This document shows positions 7,949-16,172 of a DNA stretch of 19,350 nucleotides, piece by piece; the first letter of the stretch is position 1; the number at the start of each line of letters is the position of its first letter. Where the stretch lies: assembly GCA_021817755.1 (NCBI GenBank), contig JAKAGC010000006.1, positions 1 to 19,350 on the forward strand, read 5' to 3'. The notes beneath the pieces were generated by a model. The model had not been told where the DNA came from. It searched no databases and saw only the letters and a list, made by a program, of their open reading frames with translations. The position numbers and the translations under genes were made by a program. Source of the DNA: Acidobacteriota bacterium (GTDB lineage: Bacteria > Acidobacteriota > Aminicenantia > UBA2199).

Positions 7949-9022
7949 CTATTTTACAACATGAACCCAATTATGTTTATCTTCAAGTTCACCGTATTGA
8001 ATACCGGTTAATGTGTCGAAAAACTTTTGAGCCCAAGGACCAGTTACATTATTATTAATAACATAATCTTTTTCATTGTAGCAAATTTTTCCAACAGGGC
8101 TGACCACAGCAGCAGTACCGGCCCCGAATACTTCAGTAACCTTTCCTGATTGGATACTTTCGATGACTTCTTCGATTGTCAAGCGGCGTTCAACCGGTTC
8201 AATACCAAGCCCGGAAGCAAGTTCCAGTAGGGATTGACGTGTAATACCGGGTAGAATGGTACCACCCAGGGGAGGCGTTACCAATTTATTATCCATGACA
8301 AAGAAGATATTCATAGCGCCTACTTCTTCAACGTATCGATGTTCTTTTGCATCGAGCCAGAGAACCTGGTTATAGCCTTTATTCAAAGCAGTACATGTAC
8401 CGGCAAGACTTCCGCCATAGTTACCGCCTGCTTTAGCGGCACCGGTTCCACCTTCGCCGGCACGGGAGAAATCTGTACAAACGTAGAGACTGACAGGATT
8501 AAAGCCGGTGCTATAGTATGGGCCTACGGGTGAAAGAATAATAAAAAACATATATTGATTGGCAGGTCTTACGCCGAGAGCGGGTTCAATTGCAATCCCA
8601 GTGGGGCGGAGATAAAGAGCAGCTCCTTTCTGTTGAGGAATCCAACGTTCTTCGAGTTTCAATAATTTTTCTTCGATAGCGATAAAATCTTCAACGGGAA
8701 ATTCGGGCATAGACATCCGTTTCATAGACCGGTTAAAACGTTTGGCGTTTTCTTCGGGTCTGAACAGCAGGATATCTCCTTTAGCGGATTTATATGCTTT
8801 TTGTCCTTCGAAAATCTCCTGTCCATAATGGAAAACAGAAGCGGCGGGGTCTAATTGAAGCGCTTGATAGGGTTTAATTTCTGCAGAATGCCAGCCTTTT
8901 CCGGCATCATGAATTACGGTGAACATGTAATCGGTAAAATTTTGACCAAATTTTAATTTTAACGGATCATCATACAATGGTTTCAATTGATCCTGGGGCA
9001 GCAATGTTACTTTGACATCCAT
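7949..9022 (-). CDS. ilvE: Branched-chain amino acid aminotransferase (fold type IV, long form)
   Basis: A PLP enzyme that interconverts leucine, isoleucine and valine with their 2-oxo acids, using glutamate/2-oxoglutarate. At 357 aa it belongs to the longer BCAT group (about 340-370 aa) rather than the roughly 300-aa E. coli type. PLP is held by K197 in GTGAAKAGGNYGGS. FHYGQEIFEGQKAYK (64-78), YLRPTGIAIEPALGV (137-151), YVEEVGAMNIFFV and the phosphate-cup segment FGAGTAAVVSPVG are all typical. The ATG is preceded by AGGAGG (9032-9037). Transcription is probably monocistronic from the promoter at 9092-9120, ending near the hairpin at 7903-7936. No T-box or leader peptide was seen. Confidence 0.97.
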   Translation of the reverse strand: MDVKVTLLPQDQLKPLYDDPLKLKFGQNFTDYMFTVIHDAGKGWHSAEIKPYQALQLDPAASVFHYGQEIFEGQKAYKSAKGDILLFRPEENAKRFNRSMKRMSMPEFPVEDFIAIEEKLLKLEERWIPQQKGAALYLRPTGIAIEPALGVRPANQYMFFIILSPVGPYYSTGFNPVSLYVCTDFSRAGEGGTGAAKAGGNYGGSLAGTCTALNKGYNQVLWLDAKEHRYVEEVGAMNIFFVMDNKLVTPPLGGTILPGITRQSLLELASGLGIEPVERRLTIEEVIESIQSGKVTEVFGAGTAAVVSPVGKICYNEKDYVINNNVTGPWAQKFFDTLTGIQYGELEDKHNWVHVVK

Positions 9023-9091
9023 AAATACGTCCTCCTGTTATAATTTTCAATAATGGTATCCGATGCACGGAAAACGGCACCGTATAACCTT

Positions 9092-9120
9092 ATGATAATT
9101 TTTTTTTGAGTTGATGTCAA
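9092..9120 (-). promoter_or_regulatory. Sigma-70-type promoter of ilvE
   Basis: Read on the minus strand, TTGACA (9115-9120) is followed after exactly 17 bases by TATCAT (9092-9097). That is a perfect -35 and a 5/6 -10. Transcription would start near 9085, leaving a leader of about 62 nt with the AGGAGG site. This is the clearest promoter in the window. Confidence 0.7.
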
Positions 9121-9289
9121 ATTTTTTGGCCCTTTTTTTCACTCCTTCTTTTAAGAGTCTTTTATACTCATGCTTTTTATTTATAGAATTCCACTCCATT
9201 TCATTTATTCTCTGGAATAGTCGAAGGATTTTAATTTACTTTTTAATATTGGATAAAACGGATTGGTTTTTGAATAAATAATTGGAGGG

Positions 9290-9338
9290 GAGAACGTGTT
9301 TCCTTTTTTCCTAAGTGAAAGAAAGAAAACACGTTCTC
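9290..9338 (-). terminator. Long stem-loop downstream of the sdh operon
   Basis: GAGAACGTGTTT (9290-9301) pairs perfectly with AAACACGTTCTC (9327-9338). After one mismatch the stem continues for about seven more pairs (9303-9309 with 9319-9325), leaving a small loop near 9312-9316. It starts 88 bases past the sdhB stop. No U-tract follows on either strand, so it may be an unusual terminator or a 3'-end stabilising or processing structure. Confidence 0.5.
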
Positions 9339-9425
9339 TGTACTACATTTAATTGAGAATTCAATTTTTTTATTGTTTCCCAGTATTTTCAGGATTTTTA
9401 TTCTCCTGATAAACCGGATAACAGG

Positions 9426-10136
9426 TTAAATCGAATTTTCAGTCGCTTTTACTTTTAACCGGGAGAGATATTCGGTTATTTTAATATCTTTGGGGCAAGC
9501 TTCCATACAATTAAAAATCGTGTGGCAGCGCCATATTCCATTTCTATCGTTAATTATATCAAGTCTCTCATCCGTACCGTCATCCCTTGAATCGAAGATA
9601 AAGCGGTAAGCTTTCAGGAGAGCGGCGGGTCCGAGGTAATCCTCATTGGCCCATAAACTGGGGCAGGAAGATGTACAGGAACCACAAAGAATACACATAG
9701 CTGCTTCCTGGATTTTATCAAAGTCCTGGGGGGATTGAAGGAATTCTTTATCGGGTGTGGGCTTTTTCAGGATAAGGTAAGGTAAAATGCGTTCCAGTTT
9801 GGCAAAGAATTCATCGAGGTCCACCACAAGGTCCTTAATAATTTTAAAACCAGGGAGTGGTTCAATTTTTAACTTATGGGAGTTGAATTGATGGAGACCG
9901 GTTTCACAAGCCAGAACATTTCTACCATTCACTTTCATGGCGCAAGAGCCGCATATTGCGCTACGGCATGAACGGCGGTATGCAAGCGTTCCGTCGATGT
10001 TCCAATGGATTTCATTCAAAACATCGAGAATGGTTACATCATCTTCGGTTTCCAGCTCATATGTTTTCCAATAGGGTTTTTTATCCGTATCGGGATTATA
10101 TCTTAAAACCTTGACATTTAATTTGACTTTTGCCAT
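9426..10136 (-). CDS. sdhB: Succinate dehydrogenase iron-sulfur subunit
   Basis: Carries electrons from the flavoprotein to the quinone site through three clusters, on the cytoplasmic face of the membrane. The [2Fe-2S] ligands are C57, C62, C65 and C77 (CRSAICGSC...C). The [4Fe-4S] set is C148, C151, C154 plus C214 of the last motif. The [3Fe-4S] set is C158, C204 and C210 (CHTIFNCMEACPK). The length of 236 aa matches the family. In the quinone-site segment CPSLWANEDYLGP the second tryptophan of the usual SFWW/SYWW is alanine, a possible sign of a different quinone or site geometry. AGGAG lies seven bases before the ATG, and the gap to sdhA is 15 bases. Direction of catalysis (SDH or fumarate reductase) is not fixed by sequence, but the motifs favour SDH. 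Confidence 0.95.
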   Translation of the reverse strand: MAKVKLNVKVLRYNPDTDKKPYWKTYELETEDDVTILDVLNEIHWNIDGTLAYRRSCRSAICGSCAMKVNGRNVLACETGLHQFNSHKLKIEPLPGFKIIKDLVVDLDEFFAKLERILPYLILKKPTPDKEFLQSPQDFDKIQEAAMCILCGSCTSSCPSLWANEDYLGPAALLKAYRFIFDSRDDGTDERLDIINDRNGIWRCHTIFNCMEACPKDIKITEYLSRLKVKATENSI

Positions 10137-10151
10137 CGTTCGTCTCCTGTA

Positions 10152-11888
10152 TTAATATTTCCGTTCCTGTGGAGCGTATCGATCCCGGAAAATAATAACT
10201 TCTTTGGAGTGATCCAGGACAACGCCTTTTTCGGTTTGCCATGCCAATGTATGCCTGAGCCAATTTTCATCATCCCGTTTGGGATAATCATTTCTATAAT
10301 GGGCTCCGCGAGATTCTTTTCTGGCAATGGCACCTTCCACAATAGTTTCGGAGAAGCTCAACAGGTTCGAAACCTCAAAGGCCTCGATCAAATCCATGTT
10401 ATATGAATTACCTTTATCATCGATCGTCACATTTTTGAATCGTTCCTGAAGTTCTTTAACTAAGACCCGGAGTTTCAGCATGTCTTCTTCAGTCCTGAAA
10501 ACACCGGCCAATTTTGTCATACCATTCTGGAGCAATGCTCGAATAACAGAATGCCTTTCTTTTCCGGTTCCATTCATAAAAGTTGAAACTTTTTTCAATG
10601 CAGCATCTTGAGGATTGGCGGGTAAATTTTCAAACTTATTATCACGAACAAATTGTGACATAGAAATACCTGCAATTCTTCCGAAAGTAGCTGCATCCTG
10701 TAAAGAATTGGTTCCAAGACGGTTTGCACCATGTACGGATAAGCAGGAAGCTTCACCGGCAGTGTACAGACCCTTTATTATAGAACCTTTTGCATCCTTG
10801 ATTACTTCAGTCCTGACATTGGCAGGAATACCACCCATGGAATAATGGGCCGTAGGTTGAATAGGAATGGGTTCCTTAATCGCATCGACTTTCAAATAAT
10901 TCAATGCCAGATCATAAACCTGGGGTAAGCGTTCCATAATTCGTTCTTTACCGATATGGCGTAAATCAAGATAAACATAATCCTTACCGCCAATACCGCG
11001 ACCTTCGTTAATTTCGGTTTGTTCGGCACGCGAAACGACATCGCGGGGTCCGAGTTCCATTTTGGTGGCGGCATAATTTTTCATAAAGCGTTCGCCTTTA
11101 TCGTTGAGAATATAGGCACCCTCACCTCGGGCAGCTTCAGACAGTAAAATACCATGCTTATACAAACCGGTAGGATGGAATTGAACAAATTCCATATCTT
11201 CGAGTGGAAGTCCACATTCGAGGATTAAAGCCAATGCATCGCCGGTATTTGCATGTGCATTGGAGGTAATTTTATATGCACGTCCATAACCTCCGGTTGC
11301 TAATAATACGGATTTGGAATGGAACGTATGCATGCCTCCATTTCTAATATCCCAGGCAACAACACCTTTGCAGGAATCATTTTCTATAAGAAGAGAAAAA
11401 ACCTGGAATTCATTAAAAAAGTGAACATGTTGTTTTACACATTGTTCATAAAGGGTGTGTAAAAGAACATGCCCTGTGATGTCAGCAGAAAAACAAGCTC
11501 TTGGAGAACTGTGTCCGCCGAAATCTCTCTGATTAATCCGGCCATCTTCTGTTCTTGAAAAAGGAACACCCATATTTTCAAATTCATAAACAGTTTTGAC
11601 CGCTTCGGAGATAAAAAACTCGATTACATCCTGGTCACCGAGATAATCTCCGCCTTTGATAGTATCAAACATATGGAGATCCAGTGAATCTTCTTTAACA
11701 TTTGCCAGAGCAGCAGCGATTCCACCTTGAGCTGCACCGGAATGTGAACGTGTCGGGTAAACTTTTGAAATTACAGCCACCTGGAAGCCATTACGGGCGA
11801 TTTCAAGTGCGGCACGTAACCCAGCCAGACCTGCTCCAACAACTACCGCATCGATTTTATGATATAGCTTTGCTTCATCTAACTTCAT
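10152..11888 (-). CDS. sdhA: Succinate dehydrogenase flavoprotein subunit
   Basis: Oxidises succinate to fumarate with covalently bound FAD; TCA cycle and respiratory complex II. The dinucleotide-binding fold starts at [15 protein letters not shown] (about 15-29). H49 in [11 protein letters not shown] is the FAD-linking histidine. Active-site residues line up as H238 (FHPTG), R287 (PRDVVSR) and H348 (TAHYSMGG), with the capping-domain RGEGAYI motif at 254-260. The length of 578 aa is normal. The ATG has AGGAG six bases upstream. It sits between sdhD (9-base gap) and sdhB (15-base gap) in an sdhCDAB operon. Very secure. Confidence 0.97.
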   Translation of the reverse strand: MKLDEAKLYHKIDAVVVGAGLAGLRAALEIARNGFQVAVISKVYPTRSHSGAAQGGIAAALANVKEDSLDLHMFDTIKGGDYLGDQDVIEFFISEAVKTVYEFENMGVPFSRTEDGRINQRDFGGHSSPRACFSADITGHVLLHTLYEQCVKQHVHFFNEFQVFSLLIENDSCKGVVAWDIRNGGMHTFHSKSVLLATGGYGRAYKITSNAHANTGDALALILECGLPLEDMEFVQFHPTGLYKHGILLSEAARGEGAYILNDKGERFMKNYAATKMELGPRDVVSRAEQTEINEGRGIGGKDYVYLDLRHIGKERIMERLPQVYDLALNYLKVDAIKEPIPIQPTAHYSMGGIPANVRTEVIKDAKGSIIKGLYTAGEASCLSVHGANRLGTNSLQDAATFGRIAGISMSQFVRDNKFENLPANPQDAALKKVSTFMNGTGKERHSVIRALLQNGMTKLAGVFRTEEDMLKLRVLVKELQERFKNVTIDDKGNSYNMDLIEAFEVSNLLSFSETIVEGAIARKESRGAHYRNDYPKRDDENWLRHTLAWQTEKGVVLDHSKEVIIFRDRYAPQERKY

Positions 11889-11897
11889 TTTATACTC

Positions 11898-12269
11898 CTA
11901 TATCTTTAAGCTCGATATTTTGATAATCGTTAACGTTCCGACAAATAGCAGGGCTGCTCCGACCATCAATATGACGCTAAAAAATGCCAACCGCCAGGCT
12001 TTACAGTGAATATAATCTTCTGCAACCATCCAGACACCATTTAACCCGTGATATAATGCAGTAATCAAAAACGTAAACTGCAACAAGTTAAACCATGGAG
12101 ATTGCATCTTTGCTACGACAGTACGCCAGGGATAAACACCTTGACTAATAAAATGGTAATATACAAAATGATATACCAGAATTATAAATAAAATAACTGC
12201 CGTAACTCTCTGGAAAAACCATAGCACAGCACCGGTTTTGGAAGTTTCTTTGAAAGTCTTACTCATCAT
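11898..12269 (-). CDS. sdhD: Succinate dehydrogenase membrane anchor / cytochrome b subunit
   Basis: A three-helix membrane protein (about residues 14-40, 58-82 and 92-115) that helps form the quinone and haem b site. The segment FLITALYHGLNGVWMVAEDY (H74) is the classic SdhD helix-II haem-ligand block. H34 at the end of helix I (LVYHFVYYHF) could be a second ligand. AGGAGG lies only two bases before the first ATG but five before the second, so translation probably starts at 12266 (M2). The gap to the preceding sdhC is 24 bases. Subunit naming (C or D) follows gene order and the RVTAV / HGxxGVW motifs. Confidence 0.9.
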   Translation of the reverse strand: MMSKTFKETSKTGAVLWFFQRVTAVILFIILVYHFVYYHFISQGVYPWRTVVAKMQSPWFNLLQFTFLITALYHGLNGVWMVAEDYIHCKAWRLAFFSVILMVGAALLFVGTLTIIKISSLKI

Positions 12270-12293
12270 TTCCTCCTTACATTTAAATAATAA

Positions 12294-12671
12294 TTACCAA
12301 CTGATGTGGGACAACAACAGATAGCTTCCAATTGCCCATAAAACAAACGCTATGGAGATCATTGCAAAGAATAGTTTCTTATGGAACAACGAACCTTTAA
12401 AGAAATCAACAAATACGATTCGTACACCATTAAATGCATGAAACATAATGATACCCCATAAACCGACTTCCAGAATTTTAAAAACCGGAGAGTTTAAAAA
12501 AGTCGTAACCCTGGTAAATGATTCTTCTCCCATGGTTAAAGAATTGATAACCCAGATATGGAGCGAGAGATAAAATATCAACCCCAATCCCGATAACCGA
12601 TGAAGAATCCATGCCCAGGATCCCACAAACTTATAATAGCCAGGATCAAAAATAAAAGTTCTCTTATACAA
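12294..12671 (-). CDS. sdhC: Succinate dehydrogenase cytochrome b556 subunit (TTG start)
   Basis: First gene of sdhCDAB; a membrane anchor with three helices (about 20-44, 63-88 and 98-120). SWAWILHRLSGLGLIFYLSL is the family's S/HRxSG helix-I signature, with H24 and H38. H78 in HAFNGVRIVFVDF is the helix-II haem-ligand position. The start codon is TTG at 12671, fixed by AGGAGGT six bases upstream and by lack of a better in-frame ATG. Two histidines here (H38, H78) and two in SdhD (H34, H74) would allow two haem b groups, as in type A complexes; this is inference. The promoter probably lies in the 120-bp gap shared with the divergent GGDEF gene. Confidence 0.92.
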   Translation of the reverse strand: MYKRTFIFDPGYYKFVGSWAWILHRLSGLGLIFYLSLHIWVINSLTMGEESFTRVTTFLNSPVFKILEVGLWGIIMFHAFNGVRIVFVDFFKGSLFHKKLFFAMISIAFVLWAIGSYLLLSHISW

Positions 12672-12756
12672 ACTGGACCTCCTAATTTTAGTGATTTGCT
12701 ATTTAGCATAGCGGTTTTTATTTTAATATTAAACAAAAAATACTGCAATATAAAAT

Positions 12757-12785
12757 TTGACTTTTTTTCAAAAAAAAATTATTGT
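12757..12785 (+). promoter_or_regulatory. Candidate promoter of the GGDEF gene, possibly leaderless
   Basis: TTGACT (12757-12762) is followed after 17 bases by TATTGT (12780-12785), matching the consensus at 5/6 and 4/6. A start about seven bases later would fall on or next to the ATG at 12792, which has no Shine-Dalgarno site. The spacer contains a run of A/T. Confidence 0.4.
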
Positions 12786-12791
12786 ATTAAT

Positions 12792-13979
12792 ATGGAAAAT
12801 AAAAACGATTCAATGCCTCAGCACAATATTTATAACGAATATATTGCATTTCAGAATCCTTCATTATTCGCAACTCAAACTTTAATTGAAAAGAATTTAT
12901 GGCTTACCCGAATACGCTGGATATACCTTGGTTTTATTTTTTTATTTTTTATTTTTCAAAATGCATTTCAAATATCTCTGGCTATACAATTTCATATTCT
13001 AACACTTATTATAGCCATATCAATAGGAGTTAATACAGTATTTATACTTGCTCTAAAACGGGGAATACGTTTTCCTTCCGAGCAACATGACTTTAAATTA
13101 TTTATGTCTTTGGCAACAATTCAATTGGATTTCGATTTAATTACTCTTTCTTTTTTAATTTACTATTCAGGGGGATTACATAGCCCTATAATCGCATTAT
13201 ATATATTCTACATAATGCTATCTACATTCCTCGTCCAATACAAAAAAGCCCTACGGAATACCTTAACTGCTATTATATTATTAATGGTTATATTTTTATC
13301 AAATGACCAGCTAATATTGACGCATGAGTCATTCCTCCCACTTATTACATATTCAATAATCCTGCTTTTTACTTTTTTTATATCCTCATATCTATCAAAA
13401 AACATGAAAAAAAGCGAAGAACAACTTCATGCTCTCTTGAAAAAAACGGGCGAGATGTCGGTCACCGATGGATTAACAAATTTGTACAACCAAACTCATT
13501 TTTTTCTATTACTGAGATTACAATTGGAAAAGGCAAAACGTTACGGTTCCCCTTTTTCTCTAATCTTGTTCGACCTGGATCATTTTAAAAACTATAATGA
13601 CCGGAATGGACATTTAAAAGGTTCAGCAGCATTAAAGAGAATAGGAGAGCTAATGCGAGGAATTTTTCGCTCCTCGGATATTCTCGCTAAATACGGCGGC
13701 GATGAATTTATCATTATTCTCCCTCATTCGGACAAAGTGGGGGCATTTCTTGCGGCTGACCGTCTCCGTGAATTGGTAGAAGAAGAGAAATTCGACGGCA
13801 GGCAATTTCAGCCTCAGGGTAAAATGACCGTTTCTGTTGGAATTTCAAGTTTCCCGGAACATGGAGAAACAATCGAAGAACTTATTAATAACGCAGATAA
13901 AGCGCTCTATTTCGCAAAGAATACAGGCCGGAATAAAACAATTATTTTTAATATCGATTTAGAAAATCCCATAGAGTAA
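12792..13979 (+). CDS. Membrane-bound GGDEF diguanylate cyclase
   Basis: Makes cyclic di-GMP from two GTP. The N-terminal part has six predicted membrane helices (about 43-60, 64-88, 104-124, 131-149, 157-170 and 182-201), with the YYSGGLHSP loop seen in six-helix sensor kinases and cyclases. A short linker leads to the GGDEF domain (about 221-390). VTDGLTNLYN starts it, FDLDHFK holds metal-binding D261 and D263, and the active site YGGDEF is intact (302-306). An inhibitory I-site RSSD (293-296) lies exactly five residues before GGDEF. It is therefore probably active and product-inhibited. I chose ATG 12792 because the frame continues upstream into sdhC on the other strand and the promoter candidate ends here. 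The signal sensed by the membrane domain is unknown. It converges on the next gene with only 12 bases between stops. Confidence 0.93.
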   Translation: MENKNDSMPQHNIYNEYIAFQNPSLFATQTLIEKNLWLTRIRWIYLGFIFLFFIFQNAFQISLAIQFHILTLIIAISIGVNTVFILALKRGIRFPSEQHDFKLFMSLATIQLDFDLITLSFLIYYSGGLHSPIIALYIFYIMLSTFLVQYKKALRNTLTAIILLMVIFLSNDQLILTHESFLPLITYSIILLFTFFISSYLSKNMKKSEEQLHALLKKTGEMSVTDGLTNLYNQTHFFLLLRLQLEKAKRYGSPFSLILFDLDHFKNYNDRNGHLKGSAALKRIGELMRGIFRSSDILAKYGGDEFIIILPHSDKVGAFLAADRLRELVEEEKFDGRQFQPQGKMTVSVGISSFPEHGETIEELINNADKALYFAKNTGRNKTIIFNIDLENPIE

Positions 13980-13991
13980 ACACTCAAATGA

Positions 13992-15056
13992 TTATTTCTT
14001 TTTCTCGTCCCGTTGGGTTAGATAATTATGAGCCACCTGACGTACAACAGAATTAATATTTTTATTCTTTGATAATAACTTAAGGTCCTGAATATGTAAC
14101 TTAGTTAAAAAACTTAGCGCTTCTTTTATAGGGGTTTTGGGATTTTGTGCTAATTCAATTATTACCGCATAATTCTTTACCCACTCCCTATTTTTGGATA
14201 CTTTTGCAACTATTTCAGAGGGCAAACTTCTATTTCGAGCAATTAGTAAAACTTCATCTGTCGTTAATTTTGGACTTTCCACAACTGAAAGAGAAACCAT
14301 TTTATTCGAATCTTTCAAAAGAATCATTCGATGAGTTTTAGAACCTGTAAGAGCAAGTTTGATTCTTTCAGAAATACTCATGTTGTTGATTTCCTGAAGA
14401 GTAGTAAGGGTTTTTTGTTCAATAGCCGACATATCATCCAGGTTTTCTTGAGATAAATTTTCAGTATCGGAAGTTTCCTCAGAACTAGGTTTTGAAAGAA
14501 GTTCCTTAACATCATCCATAACTTCGCTGGCCTGGATTTCCTGGACTTCCTGCTTATTAATATAAAATTCCCGTATTTCCGTTATTTTTCCACGGATAAA
14601 ATTGGAGATATCCTTATTTTTCTCCATAGCTTCCATCACTTGAGGATAAGCAATTAATTTTATCTGGTTATCTAAAAGAGCTTCCAATATTGTTGAATCC
14701 CCACTTTCAGCAATTTTTAAAAGAAATTCAACCGGGAAAACCTGGTTTTTAATGATACGAGAAATAATTTTAGAGTTTTTGGAATTTAAAGCTTCGAGCA
14801 AAATGTAATAAGCCACTCTGAAATTGGCATTTGATTTCTCAACATAACTTACTTTAGTTGACTCAGAGATTTGCTTAAGCATTTCCAATGCTTTGGATTT
14901 AACAGATTCTATTTTTAAAACAAAGATAAGGCTTTCCAGATATTCTTCTTCTGTAAAAGGTAGTTGTTTTGCTATTAGCAGATCGAGCAAGTCTTCCTTT
15001 ATACCACCTTCCGCTATTTTTTTTACAATCGGATTTTTGGATACTATCTCATTCAT
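13992..15056 (-). CDS. Helical-repeat protein of unknown function, partner of the RodZ-like gene
   Basis: I do not recognise a named function. The 354 residues are almost entirely helical with no signal peptide or membrane helix. The N-terminal part (1-165) consists of irregular helical hairpins. An acidic, Ser/Glu-rich linker (about 168-225) follows. The C-terminal part (226-345) has short HEAT-like units such as GSKTHRMILLKDSNKMV, ESPKLTTDEVLLIARNR and AQNPKTPIKEALSFLTKL, a pattern I recall from uncharacterised proteins of Acidobacteriota and deltaproteobacterial groups. Such solenoids usually bind proteins. The ATG overlaps the stop of the upstream RodZ-like gene by four bases and has no strong ribosome site, pointing to translational coupling. 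A joint role with that protein at the inner membrane is inference. Confidence 0.75.
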   Translation of the reverse strand: MNEIVSKNPIVKKIAEGGIKEDLLDLLIAKQLPFTEEEYLESLIFVLKIESVKSKALEMLKQISESTKVSYVEKSNANFRVAYYILLEALNSKNSKIISRIIKNQVFPVEFLLKIAESGDSTILEALLDNQIKLIAYPQVMEAMEKNKDISNFIRGKITEIREFYINKQEVQEIQASEVMDDVKELLSKPSSEETSDTENLSQENLDDMSAIEQKTLTTLQEINNMSISERIKLALTGSKTHRMILLKDSNKMVSLSVVESPKLTTDEVLLIARNRSLPSEIVAKVSKNREWVKNYAVIIELAQNPKTPIKEALSFLTKLHIQDLKLLSKNKNINSVVRQVAHNYLTQRDEKKK

Positions 15057-15799
15057 CTTTGGAATATCGCTTCCAGGGTAGATGGGCTAGCATTGAACGA
15101 TTCGGCTTTTGTTAAATTATCGAGATAAGAAACCCGCCGTTCATTCAGAAAAAGCTTTACTGCCTGCGGATTTCCAATATAAAATTTTAATTCATACCCT
15201 TTCAATGCGACGGTTTCTCCTTTTTTAAATAACTGGGCAACTAATTTTACATTACCTCTTTTGACCTGTATCCAGCAAAAATCAGACACTTCAATATTTA
15301 CGTGTATTGGAAAATAATCGAGATCGAACAAATCGGTTTTAAAATTTTCCATAAAGACCGTCGGTATTACCGGAAGAGTTACCGGCGTTTTTTTCATTTC
15401 CAGTTTGGCATGAAAATTATCTTTTCCAACGTAAAAAATAATAATGGTCAAAATTACAAGGATTCCCAGCAAAGAAATGCTATACATAAAATTTTTATTC
15501 GAAAACCGAGAGTACTTTAATTTTGAATAATAAGCATTATTTCTACATTGATTTCCCGGGACTACTGTTTCAATTGCATTACAATGGTTTTCAATAAAAC
15601 TCTTTTCTTCGCAACCCACTGCATTTAAGTAGCTTTTAATATAATTTTTAAGATAAAAATCACCGGGAATCTGACTATAATCGTCTTTTTCAAGGGCTTT
15701 TAGCGATTTGATCCCAATATTGGTTTTTTGGGCAATCGCCTCCAATGTTACATTGCGTTTTTTGCGTTCATCGATTAATGCTTCACCTAATGTTGCCAT
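15053..15799 (-). CDS. RodZ-like protein: HTH domain, one membrane helix, periplasmic beta domain
   Basis: The cytoplasmic N-terminus is a helix-turn-helix of the RodZ type (LGEALIDERKKRNVTLEAIA, then KDDYSQIPGDFYLKNYIKSY). One transmembrane helix lies at about 104-124 (FMYSISLLGILVILTIIIFY). The C-terminal domain (about 165-235; CWIQVKRGNVKLVAQLFKKGE, GNPQAVKLFLN) fits DUF4115. In RodZ the HTH contacts MreB and the protein helps set rod shape. Here the neighbour is not a known shape gene, so function is only suggested. The length of 248 aa is short to normal. The ATG lacks an obvious Shine-Dalgarno site. It is first of a two-gene unit overlapping the helical-repeat gene by ATGA. Confidence 0.82.
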   Translation of the reverse strand: MATLGEALIDERKKRNVTLEAIAQKTNIGIKSLKALEKDDYSQIPGDFYLKNYIKSYLNAVGCEEKSFIENHCNAIETVVPGNQCRNNAYYSKLKYSRFSNKNFMYSISLLGILVILTIIIFYVGKDNFHAKLEMKKTPVTLPVIPTVFMENFKTDLFDLDYFPIHVNIEVSDFCWIQVKRGNVKLVAQLFKKGETVALKGYELKFYIGNPQAVKLFLNERRVSYLDNLTKAESFNASPSTLEAIFQR

Positions 15800-16172
15800 G
15801 ATAATTATATTTTAACCATTTCCAATAAGAAGTCAATAGGCCTTATCCAATTATCCATTTTTTGCTATGTATTTTCACTGCTTTTTTATCCAGCTTTTTA
15901 AAGAAATGATATTTGAATTATTTTAAATTTGAATTATCCTTTTTTAAAACAACGTGAGTAATTTTTAGTTTGCACTTCTTCTTATAAAACATAAAAAATA
16001 TCAATCTACTATAAAAAAGACAGTTCTATGTTAAAATTCAAATTATGAATCGAATTTTAATTTAAAGAAAATATAATAGATAAATTACTCAAATGTTGAC
16101 AAAATTAACATTTATGGTTATTCTATAATGGTATATCAATAAATTTGTACTTATGAGAAATTGGAGGCTTAA
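15800..16172. other. 373-bp very AT-rich divergent promoter region
   Basis: It separates the RodZ-like gene (-) from the 102-residue orphan gene (+). The right end holds the promoter and inverted repeat at 16091-16129. Bases 15800-16080 are strongly A/T with poly-T and poly-A runs, and I see no gene or RNA structure in them. Confidence 0.6.
16091..16129 (+). promoter_or_regulatory. Promoter with overlapping inverted repeat (operator candidate) for the 102-residue gene
   Basis: AAATGTT (16091-16097) and AACATTT (16107-16113) form a dyad with a 9-base centre that covers a perfect -35 TTGACA (16096-16101). Two -10 choices exist: TATTCT (16119-16124) at 17-base spacing, or a perfect TATAAT (16124-16129) at 22-base spacing, which is too long for normal use of that -35. 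A repressor on the dyad would block the -35. Confidence 0.5.

Larger units (their letters stand above)
9023..9425. other. 403-bp intergenic region between ilvE and sdhB
   Basis: Both neighbours are on the minus strand. The part near ilvE holds its promoter and a leader of about 60 nt. The part near sdhB holds the long hairpin at 9290-9338. The rest (9121-9289 and 9339-9425) is AT-rich and I see no gene in it. Confidence 0.7.

Noticed and set aside
9023..9090. T-box or leader-peptide attenuator for ilvE
   Set aside because: The leader is only about 60 nt long, has no T-box core and no run of Leu, Ile or Val codons.
12600..12791. Longer N-terminus for the GGDEF protein
   Set aside because: The upstream extension of the frame lies within sdhC on the opposite strand, includes low-complexity sequence and contains the likely promoter, so ATG 12792 is preferred.
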